Shown: positions 16,697 to 25,835, counted from the stretch's first letter. The stretch: 64,000 nt of DNA from Verrucomicrobiota bacterium (GCA_023430565.1 JAEZAD010000210.1:1-64000), one strand, 5' to 3'. Numbers and translations are program-made. The notes: generated from the sequence alone by a model not told the origin.

Positions 16697-17656
16697 TCAT
16701 TCAGCTGGGGGCTCAGAAGATGAGCCGACTAGATGAACAATTGGCATTCCCCATCCTTCGAATACATCCCCCGCATTCTCTTGTTCGACCCGACGCGGGG
16801 GGCCTTGTCCGTTTGTGGCATCAACAGTCACCACTTGATCAACAAGCTCTACGGAGCGACTCGTGAAGTGGAGTCCGCCACCTCCTCGAACGCCACCCGC
16901 CCCCCTTCCAGCATGAGAGCTGACGCTTTGTTTCCACGTGCACTCTAGCAGGTCCCACACGAGTTCATCCCAGTCATCGCGCGCCGACGCACGATCCCAG
17001 GAAAACGGTCGGCCGGCTTTCTTGTTGAGGAAGTCGTCCACAAACGCAGCTAAATGGGAGTAGGCCGGGACAGGCAACGCTTCCGACGCTTCGGCGACAC
17101 GGCTGGCGAGGTCGATGATGAGGTATTGCGCGGCGGGTGAGCTACCTCCTTTGAACGGAAGAGATCTAGTCACTCTGCTCGAAGTCGAGCTGCCGGAATT
17201 CGGGTTATAGCTAATGTCGGGCCAGCCAGTGTACAACTCCCATTGCCCGGTGCGGGTTCGTGGCGGCCAGGGGGACGAAAAATCCTTCGCTTGGAGGAGC
17301 GCAGCTTTGCGCCGCCGACCGCGGACATCACTTACCACCAAAAGCAAGTCACCTACCTCGCACTTGTATGATCCAGCTGCGCTACCGGGAGGCGGCGTGC
17401 TGAACGTGCAATATGGCCGTTGGTGCGGGAAGACAGTTGCATAAGCGATCTTAGGAACCCAACGACGGAAGTACAATTGCCACTGCCTTACCGCGGCAGG
17501 TGAGAAGAACGTGCGATAGATTGCTTGCGGTTCATCGTCCCCAGCGGTGTCACCAGCTTTGAAGTGGGTATCAATGATTCGCTGTAGATCGTGCCGCAGA
17601 CAAGCGGGGCAATGAAGATGGGGCGGGCTCGCATGGCAGCGGTAACGGTACGGCAT
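16697..17656 (-). CDS. Candidate Mrr-like PD-(D/E)XK endonuclease with N-terminal zinc knuckle
   Basis: 319 residues from ATG 17656; last gene of the minus-strand array. The N-terminus has a Cys/His cluster (C7...HCPAC with C16/C19 and H22). Around residues 100-124 comes CEVGDLLLVVSDVRGRRRKAALLQAKDF: a D followed by a strand ending Q-x-K, the D-Xn-(E/Q)xK arrangement of Mrr-type restriction nucleases. The C-terminus carries a glycine-rich linker. The nuclease assignment is motif inference only. It is separated from the kinase/ATPase gene by 125 bases holding a perfect GTAACnnnGTTAC palindrome, so it may be separately regulated. Confidence 0.45.
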   Translation of the reverse strand: MPYRYRCHASPPHLHCPACLRHDLQRIIDTHFKAGDTAGDDEPQAIYRTFFSPAAVRQWQLYFRRWVPKIAYATVFPHQRPYCTFSTPPPGSAAGSYKCEVGDLLLVVSDVRGRRRKAALLQAKDFSSPWPPRTRTGQWELYTGWPDISYNPNSGSSTSSRVTRSLPFKGGSSPAAQYLIIDLASRVAEASEALPVPAYSHLAAFVDDFLNKKAGRPFSWDRASARDDWDELVWDLLECTWKQSVSSHAGRGAGGVRGGGGLHFTSRSVELVDQVVTVDATNGQGPPRRVEQENAGDVFEGWGMPIVHLVGSSSEPPAE

Positions 17657-17761
17657 AAAGAACCTCAGGTTTTATGGCATCCGACAACGACGTAAGCACC
17701 ACCGGATCCGACCTCTAGTGATGCGAGTTCGCGAACTGATAAAGTGGAAAGGAAGTCCCAC

Positions 17762-17778
17762 GTGTAACATTGTTACAC
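17762..17778. repeat. Palindrome GTGTAAC-ATT-GTTACAC
   Basis: Perfect 7-bp arms and 3-nt spacer, 106 bases upstream of the 319-residue nuclease-like gene, in the only sizeable gap of the array downstream of brxL. Third member of the GTAACnnnGTTAC set (10703, 13394). Confidence 0.55.
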
Positions 17779-17781
17779 CAC

Positions 17782-20700
17782 TCACTCGTCGTCGCGACTA
17801 CCGTCCGCAGTCAGAATCGGATCGGTCAGCGCGAGATCGAAGCACTGCGTCTCTCCCGCCCCAACGGTGAAACGCTCGTGATCGAACTTTTGCGGACATA
17901 CGTACCACGCAGCCGATACACGAGCGGAAGCCGCCAACGCAGCAGCAGCAACAGCATGAATCTTTGATCCCGTAAGGCCAATTTCGACGTTTGCACCGCT
18001 CCGGAAGTAGAGGTCGCCATATATCTCTTCCGTTGCTCGTATGGCGTGATCGATGTCGTTCGTGTCGACTTCGACAAGCCCCACATTGGCGTCCGTTGCA
18101 CTGGCCGCCAATTCTGCTGCGGCCCACGCAATGCGCCGTCGAGCCGTAGTTGGACGCGGCACAAGGATGCGAGTAGCGTCGCAACGCCTACAATCGAGAA
18201 GATACAACAATCGATCGTTTTTAGGCGAAGCAGAGGCGATTAATGCGCGCCAACGCTCTGGAGCCGCAGGCGCTTGATGCACGGGCACCAGCCGGTACGG
18301 GCCGGCTTCGCCCATCAACACATCTCCAAGTTTTTCGAGTATCTCACTTGGGACCGGCCGGTCCGCGGCGACCCCAAGTTTCTGGAGATCGGCATTTCTC
18401 GGGTAGTGATGCGCAGCCAACGTGTGCACGACCCCGACCTTCCGAGCATGTGTAAGCGCATCCCTGATGGCAATGAACAGATAAGGCTTTGAAAGCCCTG
18501 AAGTGTCGACGATCACCCGGCCTGCGGCACGGATAGACGCGGAGATTTCTTCCGCCGAACTCACCGTTTCCGTCCGAATGCCAAGTCTCTCGATCTCCTC
18601 TGCGATCGTATTACCCTGAGTGTCGTCGTACCGTACGAGAACGACTTTGGTTGGACGCACCGCCCCCAATAGCCGTTCCGCGGATACGCGAGTGCGATCT
18701 TCAAACCCCAATGCGATCACGACAGCGTCGACTTCACGGTCTTTCCACGATTCGATGGACCCATGTGTCACGCGTATGCCTAAGCTTGGCACGAGCTTCG
18801 TTCGAGAGTCGAACTTCACGCTCGATTGAAACTCCATCTGCAATTGCCCGGCGGCCCGTGTCCCGCGCCGACGCCGCGTCGTGGTCCCCTGTACGGGTTG
18901 TGCCTCGTCTGCTTCGGGAAAGGAAGCGGACACGGCTGCCCTCGTTGAGGGCTCGCCCTCCTCCGGTCGCCCCTCTTCTTGTTCGCTCGTCCTCTTGTCC
19001 TCGCTATCGATCAAAATGCTCTTCGACTCCTCCGGATTCGCGAGCCACCGGCGAAGGGTTTCGCCGGAAAGCTCGAAGCGATCCCGATCGGATAAACCAA
19101 TGAAGCTGGCGAGACCGAGCATCTTCCGGTAGGACAGCTTAAATTGAAGCACAGGATCATCATCCCGGGTTTTCGTTCTGGGTACGCCACCGTCATAAAC
19201 GAACACCCCAGCATCGAGCAGGTCCAACAACTGGCGAGTGACCTCTTCGAAATCGGGTCCAGAGTCCAGGCGCACGTACAATTTCGTGTATTGCCGAAGG
19301 CGGGGACGTCCACCGGGCACGCCTGCCTTTGCGGAGCGTTGCAGTAACTCGCCTGCGGCCTGCGCGAACGCCAACGCGAGTCCCTTTTTGTGCTGATCAC
19401 GTCGGTTCAGGAAATGCAGCAAACTCGCCGAGTGTTCGAGGAAGCACTCAGACTGCTTATCAGCAGCTACCGGAAGTTCGTTTACGGTCGCACGTTGAAG
19501 GATCTTCTCATACAGCTTGACGACGTCGCCTAGATCTCCGACGCACACGGCCTGCAAAGCTCGGAGCCCCCGGTACACCTGCTTTCGCGCCGCCGAGGAC
19601 GCCGACGAACCTGCGATATCTTTCGCGATATCTTCGAGGTTGGCGTCACCGAGCACGTCGATCGGATCGCGACGGTAAAGCTCATCTCGGAACTGCCGGC
19701 CCCTGCGACGCAGGATTTCCGCGACAAACTGCATGTTTTGGGTAGTGGAGCCTTCCTTTAGCAGCCGATATACCTCGTTCCCCAAATTGAACTCCTCGTA
19801 GTCGCGGCTCGGATCCGCCGGCGCATTTCCGCCGGGTGAAAGCAGCACGCGGTGGAGGGCCTGTGCCTCGGTCGTTATCCGGAAGGCGCAATGCGGGTGC
19901 TGGAACAGCAACTGCGAAATGACTCTTCGAACCATTTCCGGCTGCAAGTAACGAGTAGATACGTCGTCGAGCAGAAACAGGACGTACTTGCCAGTGAGGG
20001 CCGGGGCGGCGGCGCGTAATACTTGCGCCAGGTGCCCGAATGCCTCGGCGGGTGCCATTTGTAAGCGACACCCCCCTTTCCCGTCTGCCAGCTGGAATTG
20101 CAGATCCATCAGGAACCGTTCAAACCCATGCTCGCCGGATGCCGAAGGCACCGTGCTACCGAGATCTAGCGCCCGGAGCGTGTCCCGCAGCAAGACATCG
20201 ATGCCGCCGACGAGAGCGGTGGGGTCCAACGATCTCAAATGCCGCAGCACCTGAACCGCGTCCCGCAAGTAGGCGACATAGAGCCGCTCGAAAGGCACCG
20301 CTTGATCGTTTGCGCCTTGGTCTTGCGGGTCGAGGAGCTTCTGGCAGGAGGCGTAAATGCCGATGAAATCGTCTTTCGAGAATTCCGGCGTGGGCGAACT
20401 TGGTTGTGCGTTGTCCACGGCGCGCACCGCACGTGCGTGGAAATGCAGTGCTCGCAATAGCATGGTTTTCCCACACCCCCGCATACCTGTTATGACCTGC
20501 GGCCCACGTGCTGTCGTTTTTCCCAGCCATCTATTATCTGGATCGAACCACAGCTCCGGAACGTGCCATGATTCCAGCGCTTGGGCGTTGTAAGCATCGC
20601 CGAATCGTTGGAGTGATAATGGCTGACGCCACGGTTCGTCGACAGCAGCAATCGCGGCCCGAATTGTCTGCTGAACGTCTTCTATTGTCAGGAGTCGTTG

Positions 20701-21516
20701 TGCATCGGCGGCTGGAGTGAGGTGCTCCGCCAGACCGCGCATAGCTCCCGCCAACCGATAATCTGCATCTGTCGTCGCACCTGCGCGTGCGTGAACTGCT
20801 CTGGCGAGCGCGGATATATGCCTGGCTACGTGGTGGTGATCACCTAGCCTTGCCGGTCCGCTGCGACTCGCGTCCAATGTTGATCCCAGATCGATCGCCA
20901 CAGCCCGGACGGTGGGGTCAATGGCACCTGAGCGCACCGCCTGTGGAGCCAATCGTTGGATGATCACGTTCCCGGCATGCAGGTCATTGTGAAAACGGCC
21001 GCGCTGCGTGAATAGGTGGAGGATCTCAAACAGATCGACCGCAATCTGTGCCGCCGTTCGCGGACTCAATGCCCCGCGTTCGTGCGCTTGCCCGACCACC
21101 TGCTCCAGTGTGGGTCCAGCGATGTTCTCCAGAACGGCAATATGGCATGGTAGCACTACCCCTCCAAAGTCGACGTCGGCGCTAAATTGATCCGTGATAT
21201 TCGCGACGAACGGGGTTCCTTCAGCGATCGCCGCATGCTCGGCGCACTCCGCCGCCCAGTCTTTCTTGAAAAATTGGTACACACCAACGGGGACAACCTT
21301 CAGGACCACCGTCCGACGCAGCGATTCCTGCTGTGCACGATATACGACGCTATAGAACCCCCGTGACACTGCCTCCTGCACTCGGTAGTTGCCGACGGCC
21401 GCGGGGAGAGTCCGCAACGGCGTCTCGTAGGGTCGCCCACATGTAGGGCAACATTCGCCCGCAGCGCGGTCCTTGAAGTCCCCAGCCGGACACCAGAAAC
21501 AACAGAGGCTAGGCAC
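17782..21516 (-). CDS. Zinc ribbon - kinase-like - P-loop ATPase - Rossmannoid (CARF-like) fusion protein
   Basis: 1244 residues from GTG 21516, preceded at the right spacing by GGAGGT; the start lies inside the end of the upstream gene. Order of parts: a Cys4 ribbon (CFWC...CPTC, residues about 6-26); a protein-kinase-like domain with catalytic loop HNDLHAGNV (about 178) and DLG in place of DFG (about 208); a P-loop ATPase with Walker A GMRGCGKTM (about 344) and Walker B VLFLLDD (about 514); an acidic/basic linker (about 810-880). Two alpha/beta units follow: one with DAVVIALGFEDR...VDTSGLSKPYLF, and one ending VEIGLTGSKIHAVAAAAL, reminiscent of the T-G-G-x-K turn of CARF domains. Probable intracellular sensor or signal transducer. 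No close family was recognised. Confidence 0.6.
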   Translation of the reverse strand: MPSLCCFWCPAGDFKDRAAGECCPTCGRPYETPLRTLPAAVGNYRVQEAVSRGFYSVVYRAQQESLRRTVVLKVVPVGVYQFFKKDWAAECAEHAAIAEGTPFVANITDQFSADVDFGGVVLPCHIAVLENIAGPTLEQVVGQAHERGALSPRTAAQIAVDLFEILHLFTQRGRFHNDLHAGNVIIQRLAPQAVRSGAIDPTVRAVAIDLGSTLDASRSGPARLGDHHHVARHISALARAVHARAGATTDADYRLAGAMRGLAEHLTPAADAQRLLTIEDVQQTIRAAIAAVDEPWRQPLSLQRFGDAYNAQALESWHVPELWFDPDNRWLGKTTARGPQVITGMRGCGKTMLLRALHFHARAVRAVDNAQPSSPTPEFSKDDFIGIYASCQKLLDPQDQGANDQAVPFERLYVAYLRDAVQVLRHLRSLDPTALVGGIDVLLRDTLRALDLGSTVPSASGEHGFERFLMDLQFQLADGKGGCRLQMAPAEAFGHLAQVLRAAAPALTGKYVLFLLDDVSTRYLQPEMVRRVISQLLFQHPHCAFRITTEAQALHRVLLSPGGNAPADPSRDYEEFNLGNEVYRLLKEGSTTQNMQFVAEILRRRGRQFRDELYRRDPIDVLGDANLEDIAKDIAGSSASSAARKQVYRGLRALQAVCVGDLGDVVKLYEKILQRATVNELPVAADKQSECFLEHSASLLHFLNRRDQHKKGLALAFAQAAGELLQRSAKAGVPGGRPRLRQYTKLYVRLDSGPDFEEVTRQLLDLLDAGVFVYDGGVPRTKTRDDDPVLQFKLSYRKMLGLASFIGLSDRDRFELSGETLRRWLANPEESKSILIDSEDKRTSEQEEGRPEEGEPSTRAAVSASFPEADEAQPVQGTTTRRRRGTRAAGQLQMEFQSSVKFDSRTKLVPSLGIRVTHGSIESWKDREVDAVVIALGFEDRTRVSAERLLGAVRPTKVVLVRYDDTQGNTIAEEIERLGIRTETVSSAEEISASIRAAGRVIVDTSGLSKPYLFIAIRDALTHARKVGVVHTLAAHHYPRNADLQKLGVAADRPVPSEILEKLGDVLMGEAGPYRLVPVHQAPAAPERWRALIASASPKNDRLLYLLDCRRCDATRILVPRPTTARRRIAWAAAELAASATDANVGLVEVDTNDIDHAIRATEEIYGDLYFRSGANVEIGLTGSKIHAVAAAALAASARVSAAWYVCPQKFDHERFTVGAGETQCFDLALTDPILTADGSRDDE

Positions 21517-22741
21517 GGACAACCTCCATATTTTCGCTGGCCCTCTCCGATGGCGAATCGTCGGCCGTAAACTGGGTCCGAAACGCTGAGCTTAGCCGCT
21601 CCAACACTTTCTCTCCGCAGAAAACCGTCGAGCATCGCACCTCGGCGATCGGTTGCCCGACGGCCACTGAATCGCCCGTTTGCGCTAGGAGCCTCACCCC
21701 GACTGGATCACTGAATTCGTGCCCACGAGCTTCAACCTGTGACTCCACCAGGATATCGCGGATGCTGGCGAGGTCGATGAGCAGTGTCCCCGGTGTCTGT
21801 GCGTACACGGTCTGCCTGCGTGCGCTGCACACCATGTCTACGCGGTCGAGAAAGCCGTGGAGGGTTGCGCCTTGGCTCGCCAGATGAGCTTCGAAAGCAG
21901 CTCTGGCTTCGCAGAGCGCAGTCGTCGGAGGAGCGTCGCTCGCCGCAACACTATTGCTTACGCCAGCAACCGTCGCCGCCATTCGCCAGCAATCTAGCAC
22001 ATGGCGATCGAGCCAAGGTTCTGGAGAGTTCATTTGACGAAATTGTAGAGCATGAGCCAACGCTACCAAGCTCTCGCCGCGGCCGATCCACGGCTGTGCT
22101 GGGCGGTCCTCTGCGCTGAGGAATGCGACCGCGTCGATACCGAGCAACTGTGCAGCCGCACAGAAGATGCTCGCGTGGGTGCGGGCCTCCGATCGTGACC
22201 CGCCAAAGTTCCCATGCCGTCCGAGCCTCACGTCGAGGCCAACACGGTGGACTCCGACTGCCACCTTCTTCGCGAGCAGGCTCGCAGCGGCCAAGCTCGG
22301 GACAGCTACGGCACCATAGCGACGTCGGTATTGGTACAGAGCTGCGTCGGCAGGTGCGAATTTCTCATCCGTGAGGAAATGGACAAATCCACAGGTTGCG
22401 ACCGCGGCTCGAACCTCATCGGTAGAAAGGCGTACGCGATAGCCCGGGACAGTGGCGAGACTGTCAATAGCACCCGCAGGTCGGCCGGGCACAGCCAGTT
22501 TCACAACGCGACAACTCGACGCTAACAGCCACACTGGCGCCAAGAGGGTGGAAAGAGAGCCCGGACCCCCTGTCGATGCGACGTCGGCCACGGGAATCGA
22601 GTTGTTCCATTGCATCTGTTCGCCGCTTGCCGCAAGGCGGGTCGCCAGGCGCGCGACATCCTCGGGCGACCACGAATTGTGCCGCGCCTCATCGACGAGC
22701 CCACGGAATTCCTGTTCCTCTAGGAGGGGACTACTCGGCAT
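21509..22741 (-). CDS. Thymidine-phosphorylase-family protein with altered phosphate site
   Basis: 410 residues from ATG 22741, with GAGGAGGG upstream, overlapping the cytosine MTase stop by 11 bases. The fold is clear: STGGPGS (56-62) matches the KHSTGGVGDK loop of thymidine/pyrimidine phosphorylases; LDVRLG and the C-terminal barrel-sandwich hybrid (GDSVAVGQPIAEV) are also in order. In the known enzymes a Lys precedes STGG and a GHTGGT loop follows, both binding phosphate; here they read ADVASTGG and GRPAGAI. The base-side S154/K158-K159 region is kept. It may be a non-phosphorolytic or ligand-binding version. Function in a BREX operon is unknown. Confidence 0.7.
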   Translation of the reverse strand: MPSSPLLEEQEFRGLVDEARHNSWSPEDVARLATRLAASGEQMQWNNSIPVADVASTGGPGSLSTLLAPVWLLASSCRVVKLAVPGRPAGAIDSLATVPGYRVRLSTDEVRAAVATCGFVHFLTDEKFAPADAALYQYRRRYGAVAVPSLAAASLLAKKVAVGVHRVGLDVRLGRHGNFGGSRSEARTHASIFCAAAQLLGIDAVAFLSAEDRPAQPWIGRGESLVALAHALQFRQMNSPEPWLDRHVLDCWRMAATVAGVSNSVAASDAPPTTALCEARAAFEAHLASQGATLHGFLDRVDMVCSARRQTVYAQTPGTLLIDLASIRDILVESQVEARGHEFSDPVGVRLLAQTGDSVAVGQPIAEVRCSTVFCGEKVLERLSSAFRTQFTADDSPSERASENMEVVRA

Positions 22742-23786
22742 GGCACCGGTCCCTCCTCCCGGTAAAGCCGTTTCTCATGGCCAGTGCGAACCGCCGTATC
22801 ATTTCTGGCGGCAACGCGTTTCCTATAAGCAGAGCCAAATCCTGTTTTCGGCTCACGTCGGGGAATTTGTATCGCAGGGGGAATGTCTGTAGGAGCGCGG
22901 CCTCCCGTATTGTTATAGCCCGGTTTGACGATGGATGAAGGAATCGGCCCTTCGAAGGGTTGAAGCATCCCCCGGTGATCGTGGGTGAGACACTGTCCCA
23001 CGCCATGCGACCGTACACGTCGTAGAAGCCGTCACACTTCTTGTGACAATCCAGTTGCGCGCTGGCCGGCAAGTCCGACCGACTGCCTCCGTCCTTGGGA
23101 ATTCGAGTAATAAGCTGGCGTATCTTTTTGCTGCGCTTCTCGGGCAAGTCGTGGACCGGATCGCCGCTCTTTCCTGCCTCCGGAAGCGTGCCGATGAACT
23201 CCCGAACTGTGCGCAAACGCGAGTCAGCCTGGGGCGCCGAAACCGGCGCGATGCGACTCGCCATTAGGATCAAACGCCGCCTGCGCTGCGGCACACCGAA
23301 GAACTGCGCGTTACGCACGTCCTCGTCGATGTGTTCATACCCAAGTGCGCGCAACTGCCGCAAAAAATGACCGTAGCGTCGGTCTTCGCGGAGACCAGGG
23401 ACATTCTCCATCATGATCGTTTTCGGGAGCAGCCCTCGAACGAATCGGAGGAACTGGTAGATCAGGTCGTTCCGCTCGTCTTCTACGGAGAGTTTTCCGT
23501 TCAACGAACGCATCGACGAGAAGCCCTGGCAAGGGGGACATCCCGCCATCAGGTCGAGTTGTCCCCGCCTCAGTCCTAGACTGCGCTTCAACTCGGAAAT
23601 CTTCACTGAACAGATATCGCGCTCCCACACGTGTACCCTACGGTGGTTGGCGCGGTAGGTTGCCGCTGCAAGTGGATCCACTTCGATTGCTCCGATCACC
23701 CGGAAGCCTGCCTGACGAAGTCCTTCCGTTAGGCCGCCGCATCCAGAAAAGAGATCGATTGCGGTAGGTTTCTTTCGAGTGCTCAT
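22731..23786 (-). CDS. DNA (cytosine-5-)-methyltransferase
   Basis: 351 residues with the standard C5-MTase motif order: I DLFSGCGGLTEGL (11-23), IV PPCQGFS with catalytic Cys86, VI ENVPG (127-131), VIII QRRRRLIL, a target-recognition region near residues 190-270, and X IGNALPPEM. Length is typical for a stand-alone restriction-modification or Dcm-type enzyme. It starts 6 bases after brxL and overlaps the phosphorylase-like gene. A Vsr gene lies at the other end of the same array. The recognition site cannot be read from sequence. Confidence 0.93.
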   Translation of the reverse strand: MSTRKKPTAIDLFSGCGGLTEGLRQAGFRVIGAIEVDPLAAATYRANHRRVHVWERDICSVKISELKRSLGLRRGQLDLMAGCPPCQGFSSMRSLNGKLSVEDERNDLIYQFLRFVRGLLPKTIMMENVPGLREDRRYGHFLRQLRALGYEHIDEDVRNAQFFGVPQRRRRLILMASRIAPVSAPQADSRLRTVREFIGTLPEAGKSGDPVHDLPEKRSKKIRQLITRIPKDGGSRSDLPASAQLDCHKKCDGFYDVYGRMAWDSVSPTITGGCFNPSKGRFLHPSSNRAITIREAALLQTFPLRYKFPDVSRKQDLALLIGNALPPEMIRRFALAMRNGFTGRRDRCHAE

Positions 23787-23792
23787 ATCGAC

Positions 23793-25835
23793 TCAATTCT
23801 TTCTGAAAATATCCACCGTCGTCTCAAGACACGGGCGCAAGTCCCAGTCGTTCATACCCAAGCCGGAACGCGGCCGATCGACCCGCTGGTAGTAATCGAA
23901 ACCCCGGCCGATCTTGATAATCCACCCGTTATCGAGTTCCACCTGGCGGTCGTGAATGTGAGGGTCGAATACAAACTCTAGTTTGATCCCATGCTCTCGC
24001 AGGTCATCCGCCAAGGCGTCCAGCTTCTCGGAATTCTCCACCTCCTGAGACTGGTCGTCCGCTCCGGTTTTCAGGTGAATGCGCTCAACACTTCCCTCCT
24101 TGACCGCCAATTCGCAGAACCTGGTGAAATTTGCGATCTGGTGTGGGTTGCGAATGTATGGATCTTCCACGCGAATCACTTTCGTCCCCGGCAAATAGGG
24201 ACCGAAAATGGTGGCGTAGGAGTACCCCGTATCCCCGTAGTGAATAGAAATGTGCTTCTCCCGATTTTCCTGCACGGTCTGAGGCATCTGTTCTTCCACA
24301 TCCAACTCGCGAACGATCGAATTCGCTACCGGTCCCCCCGAGATTGGAGCCGGGGGTTCGGCCACCAGAACGCCCCTTGACTCTGGGCAGGTGACGATCC
24401 GCTCGATGCCGTTCTGATTCACATACGAGAATTCGAGCGCAGCAAATTCATCGTCCGGTTTACGCTTGTTGAGTTGCTCCTTCACACGCCGCCGACCTTC
24501 CAACGCGTATTCCAAATACTCGTTGAATTCGGCCTCGCTTGGTTCCCCATCAGGATGCAGCAGCTTGAGGAATGCTGAAACCGTTTTGATGACTGCGGTT
24601 TCGTCGCGCCCGCGAACAGCTGCCCCGAGTCGCGCCCGACTTTTCACGTAGTTGAATCGGTTTGTCTGCTTCGCCAGGTGGTGGAGAGCCTCAGCCAGAT
24701 AATCAGTGATAAACCCGTAACGCACCGTTAGCAGGTCGCTACTGCTCGCGGGAATTTCCCAGCCCGGCAGATACGTATGAAAACGATGAAGCAGTGCGAG
24801 GTCGAATGCCTCGGGCAGTGGCTTGAAAAGATCGCGACTGGGCGAACGGACTAATGCCTCGATCGAGTCGTCGATGTTGCCGACGAACACGAGGCTGGCG
24901 TTCGCAGTTATCTCTGCGGGACCGCGGCTAAACCGCCCGTTCGCCATGTAGTCCTTCATGATCTGCATGGTATCCCGGTCCTTCACTCGAATTCCGGCGA
25001 CCTCATCGAATGCGACCACGTCCCAAAATCCGATTATGCCCACACGCCGGCGCTGGTTGTTGTAAAATAGGACCGAAGTGCTGGTCTGCCCGCCGCTCAC
25101 CAACGTCGAATACGGGGAAAATTCACTGTAAACATACGATTTCCCAGTGCCGCGAGGTCCCAGTTCGATGAAGTTATAGTTCGCTTCGACAAACGGGAAT
25201 AGGCGCGCGAGGAAGTGAAACTTGAGTCGGGCCGTCATTTTGGCCGGCTCCAGCCCGATGGAGCGCAAGATTACGTCCATCCATTCGTCTCTGCTGAAGT
25301 CGCGCCTTCCTTGGCAAAAACTGTCGAAATTAAATCGGGAAAGCTGAATCGGCCGCAGGTCTTCGACCAGGAACGCATAGTCGTCCTCCTCGATGTTGTT
25401 GTGGGCCACTGTCACCTCGGCCCAGATGCCGCCTTCCAGCAGACGGTCGTTGTCGCGATAAAATTTCTCGCTGATGGCGATACGTCGTGAATTGAAGTTC
25501 TCCATCGCCGCCCAGTGTCGCTTCTCCCTCTCGACGTAGGAGACGTGAATCTTGTCGATGAACTTGTGACTGCCCTTTTGCTGAACCGTCGACTGGGCTC
25601 GGTTCGATTCGTCAGGTCGGACGTAGTTCTTGTTGATTGTTTCTACAACCGCCTCGATGCCGGCGTCTATCTCCGCTGGATCGTCCGTCGCACAGAACTT
25701 GGCGAGGAGAAACTCCAGCACGAAAGAAGGCACGTTCGTGCCCTTCTTAATCCGCTGAAGCAGATCCTTTCGGACCACGCAGCCCGGGAAGATTCGGTTC
25801 AGCCGATTGTCGATGTCGTCAGTATTTGCGGTCAC
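23793..25835 (-). CDS. brxL: BREX AAA+ protein BrxL with C-terminal MIT_C domain
   Basis: 680 residues from ATG 25835, overlapping pglZ by 4 bases. The central AAA+ core shows Walker A GPRGTGKSYVY (about 228), FDEVAGIRVKD (Walker B region) and VFVGNIDDS (sensor). The BrxL family is described as AAA+ with a C-terminal Lon-protease-like domain. Here I see no GPSAG serine motif. Instead the last about 130 residues (IFGPYLPGTKVIRVEDPYIR...HDRQVELDNGWIIKIGRGFDYYQ) match the MIT_C phospholipase-D-like domain of MITD1. In BREX, BrxL is a DNA-binding AAA+ ring needed for phage exclusion. This may be a distinct BrxL subfamily. Confidence 0.88.
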   Translation of the reverse strand: MTANTDDIDNRLNRIFPGCVVRKDLLQRIKKGTNVPSFVLEFLLAKFCATDDPAEIDAGIEAVVETINKNYVRPDESNRAQSTVQQKGSHKFIDKIHVSYVEREKRHWAAMENFNSRRIAISEKFYRDNDRLLEGGIWAEVTVAHNNIEEDDYAFLVEDLRPIQLSRFNFDSFCQGRRDFSRDEWMDVILRSIGLEPAKMTARLKFHFLARLFPFVEANYNFIELGPRGTGKSYVYSEFSPYSTLVSGGQTSTSVLFYNNQRRRVGIIGFWDVVAFDEVAGIRVKDRDTMQIMKDYMANGRFSRGPAEITANASLVFVGNIDDSIEALVRSPSRDLFKPLPEAFDLALLHRFHTYLPGWEIPASSSDLLTVRYGFITDYLAEALHHLAKQTNRFNYVKSRARLGAAVRGRDETAVIKTVSAFLKLLHPDGEPSEAEFNEYLEYALEGRRRVKEQLNKRKPDDEFAALEFSYVNQNGIERIVTCPESRGVLVAEPPAPISGGPVANSIVRELDVEEQMPQTVQENREKHISIHYGDTGYSYATIFGPYLPGTKVIRVEDPYIRNPHQIANFTRFCELAVKEGSVERIHLKTGADDQSQEVENSEKLDALADDLREHGIKLEFVFDPHIHDRQVELDNGWIIKIGRGFDYYQRVDRPRSGLGMNDWDLRPCLETTVDIFRKN

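Noticed and set aside
22123..22892. Plus-strand frames opposite the phosphorylase-like gene
   Set aside because: Shadow frames without start context or family resemblance.
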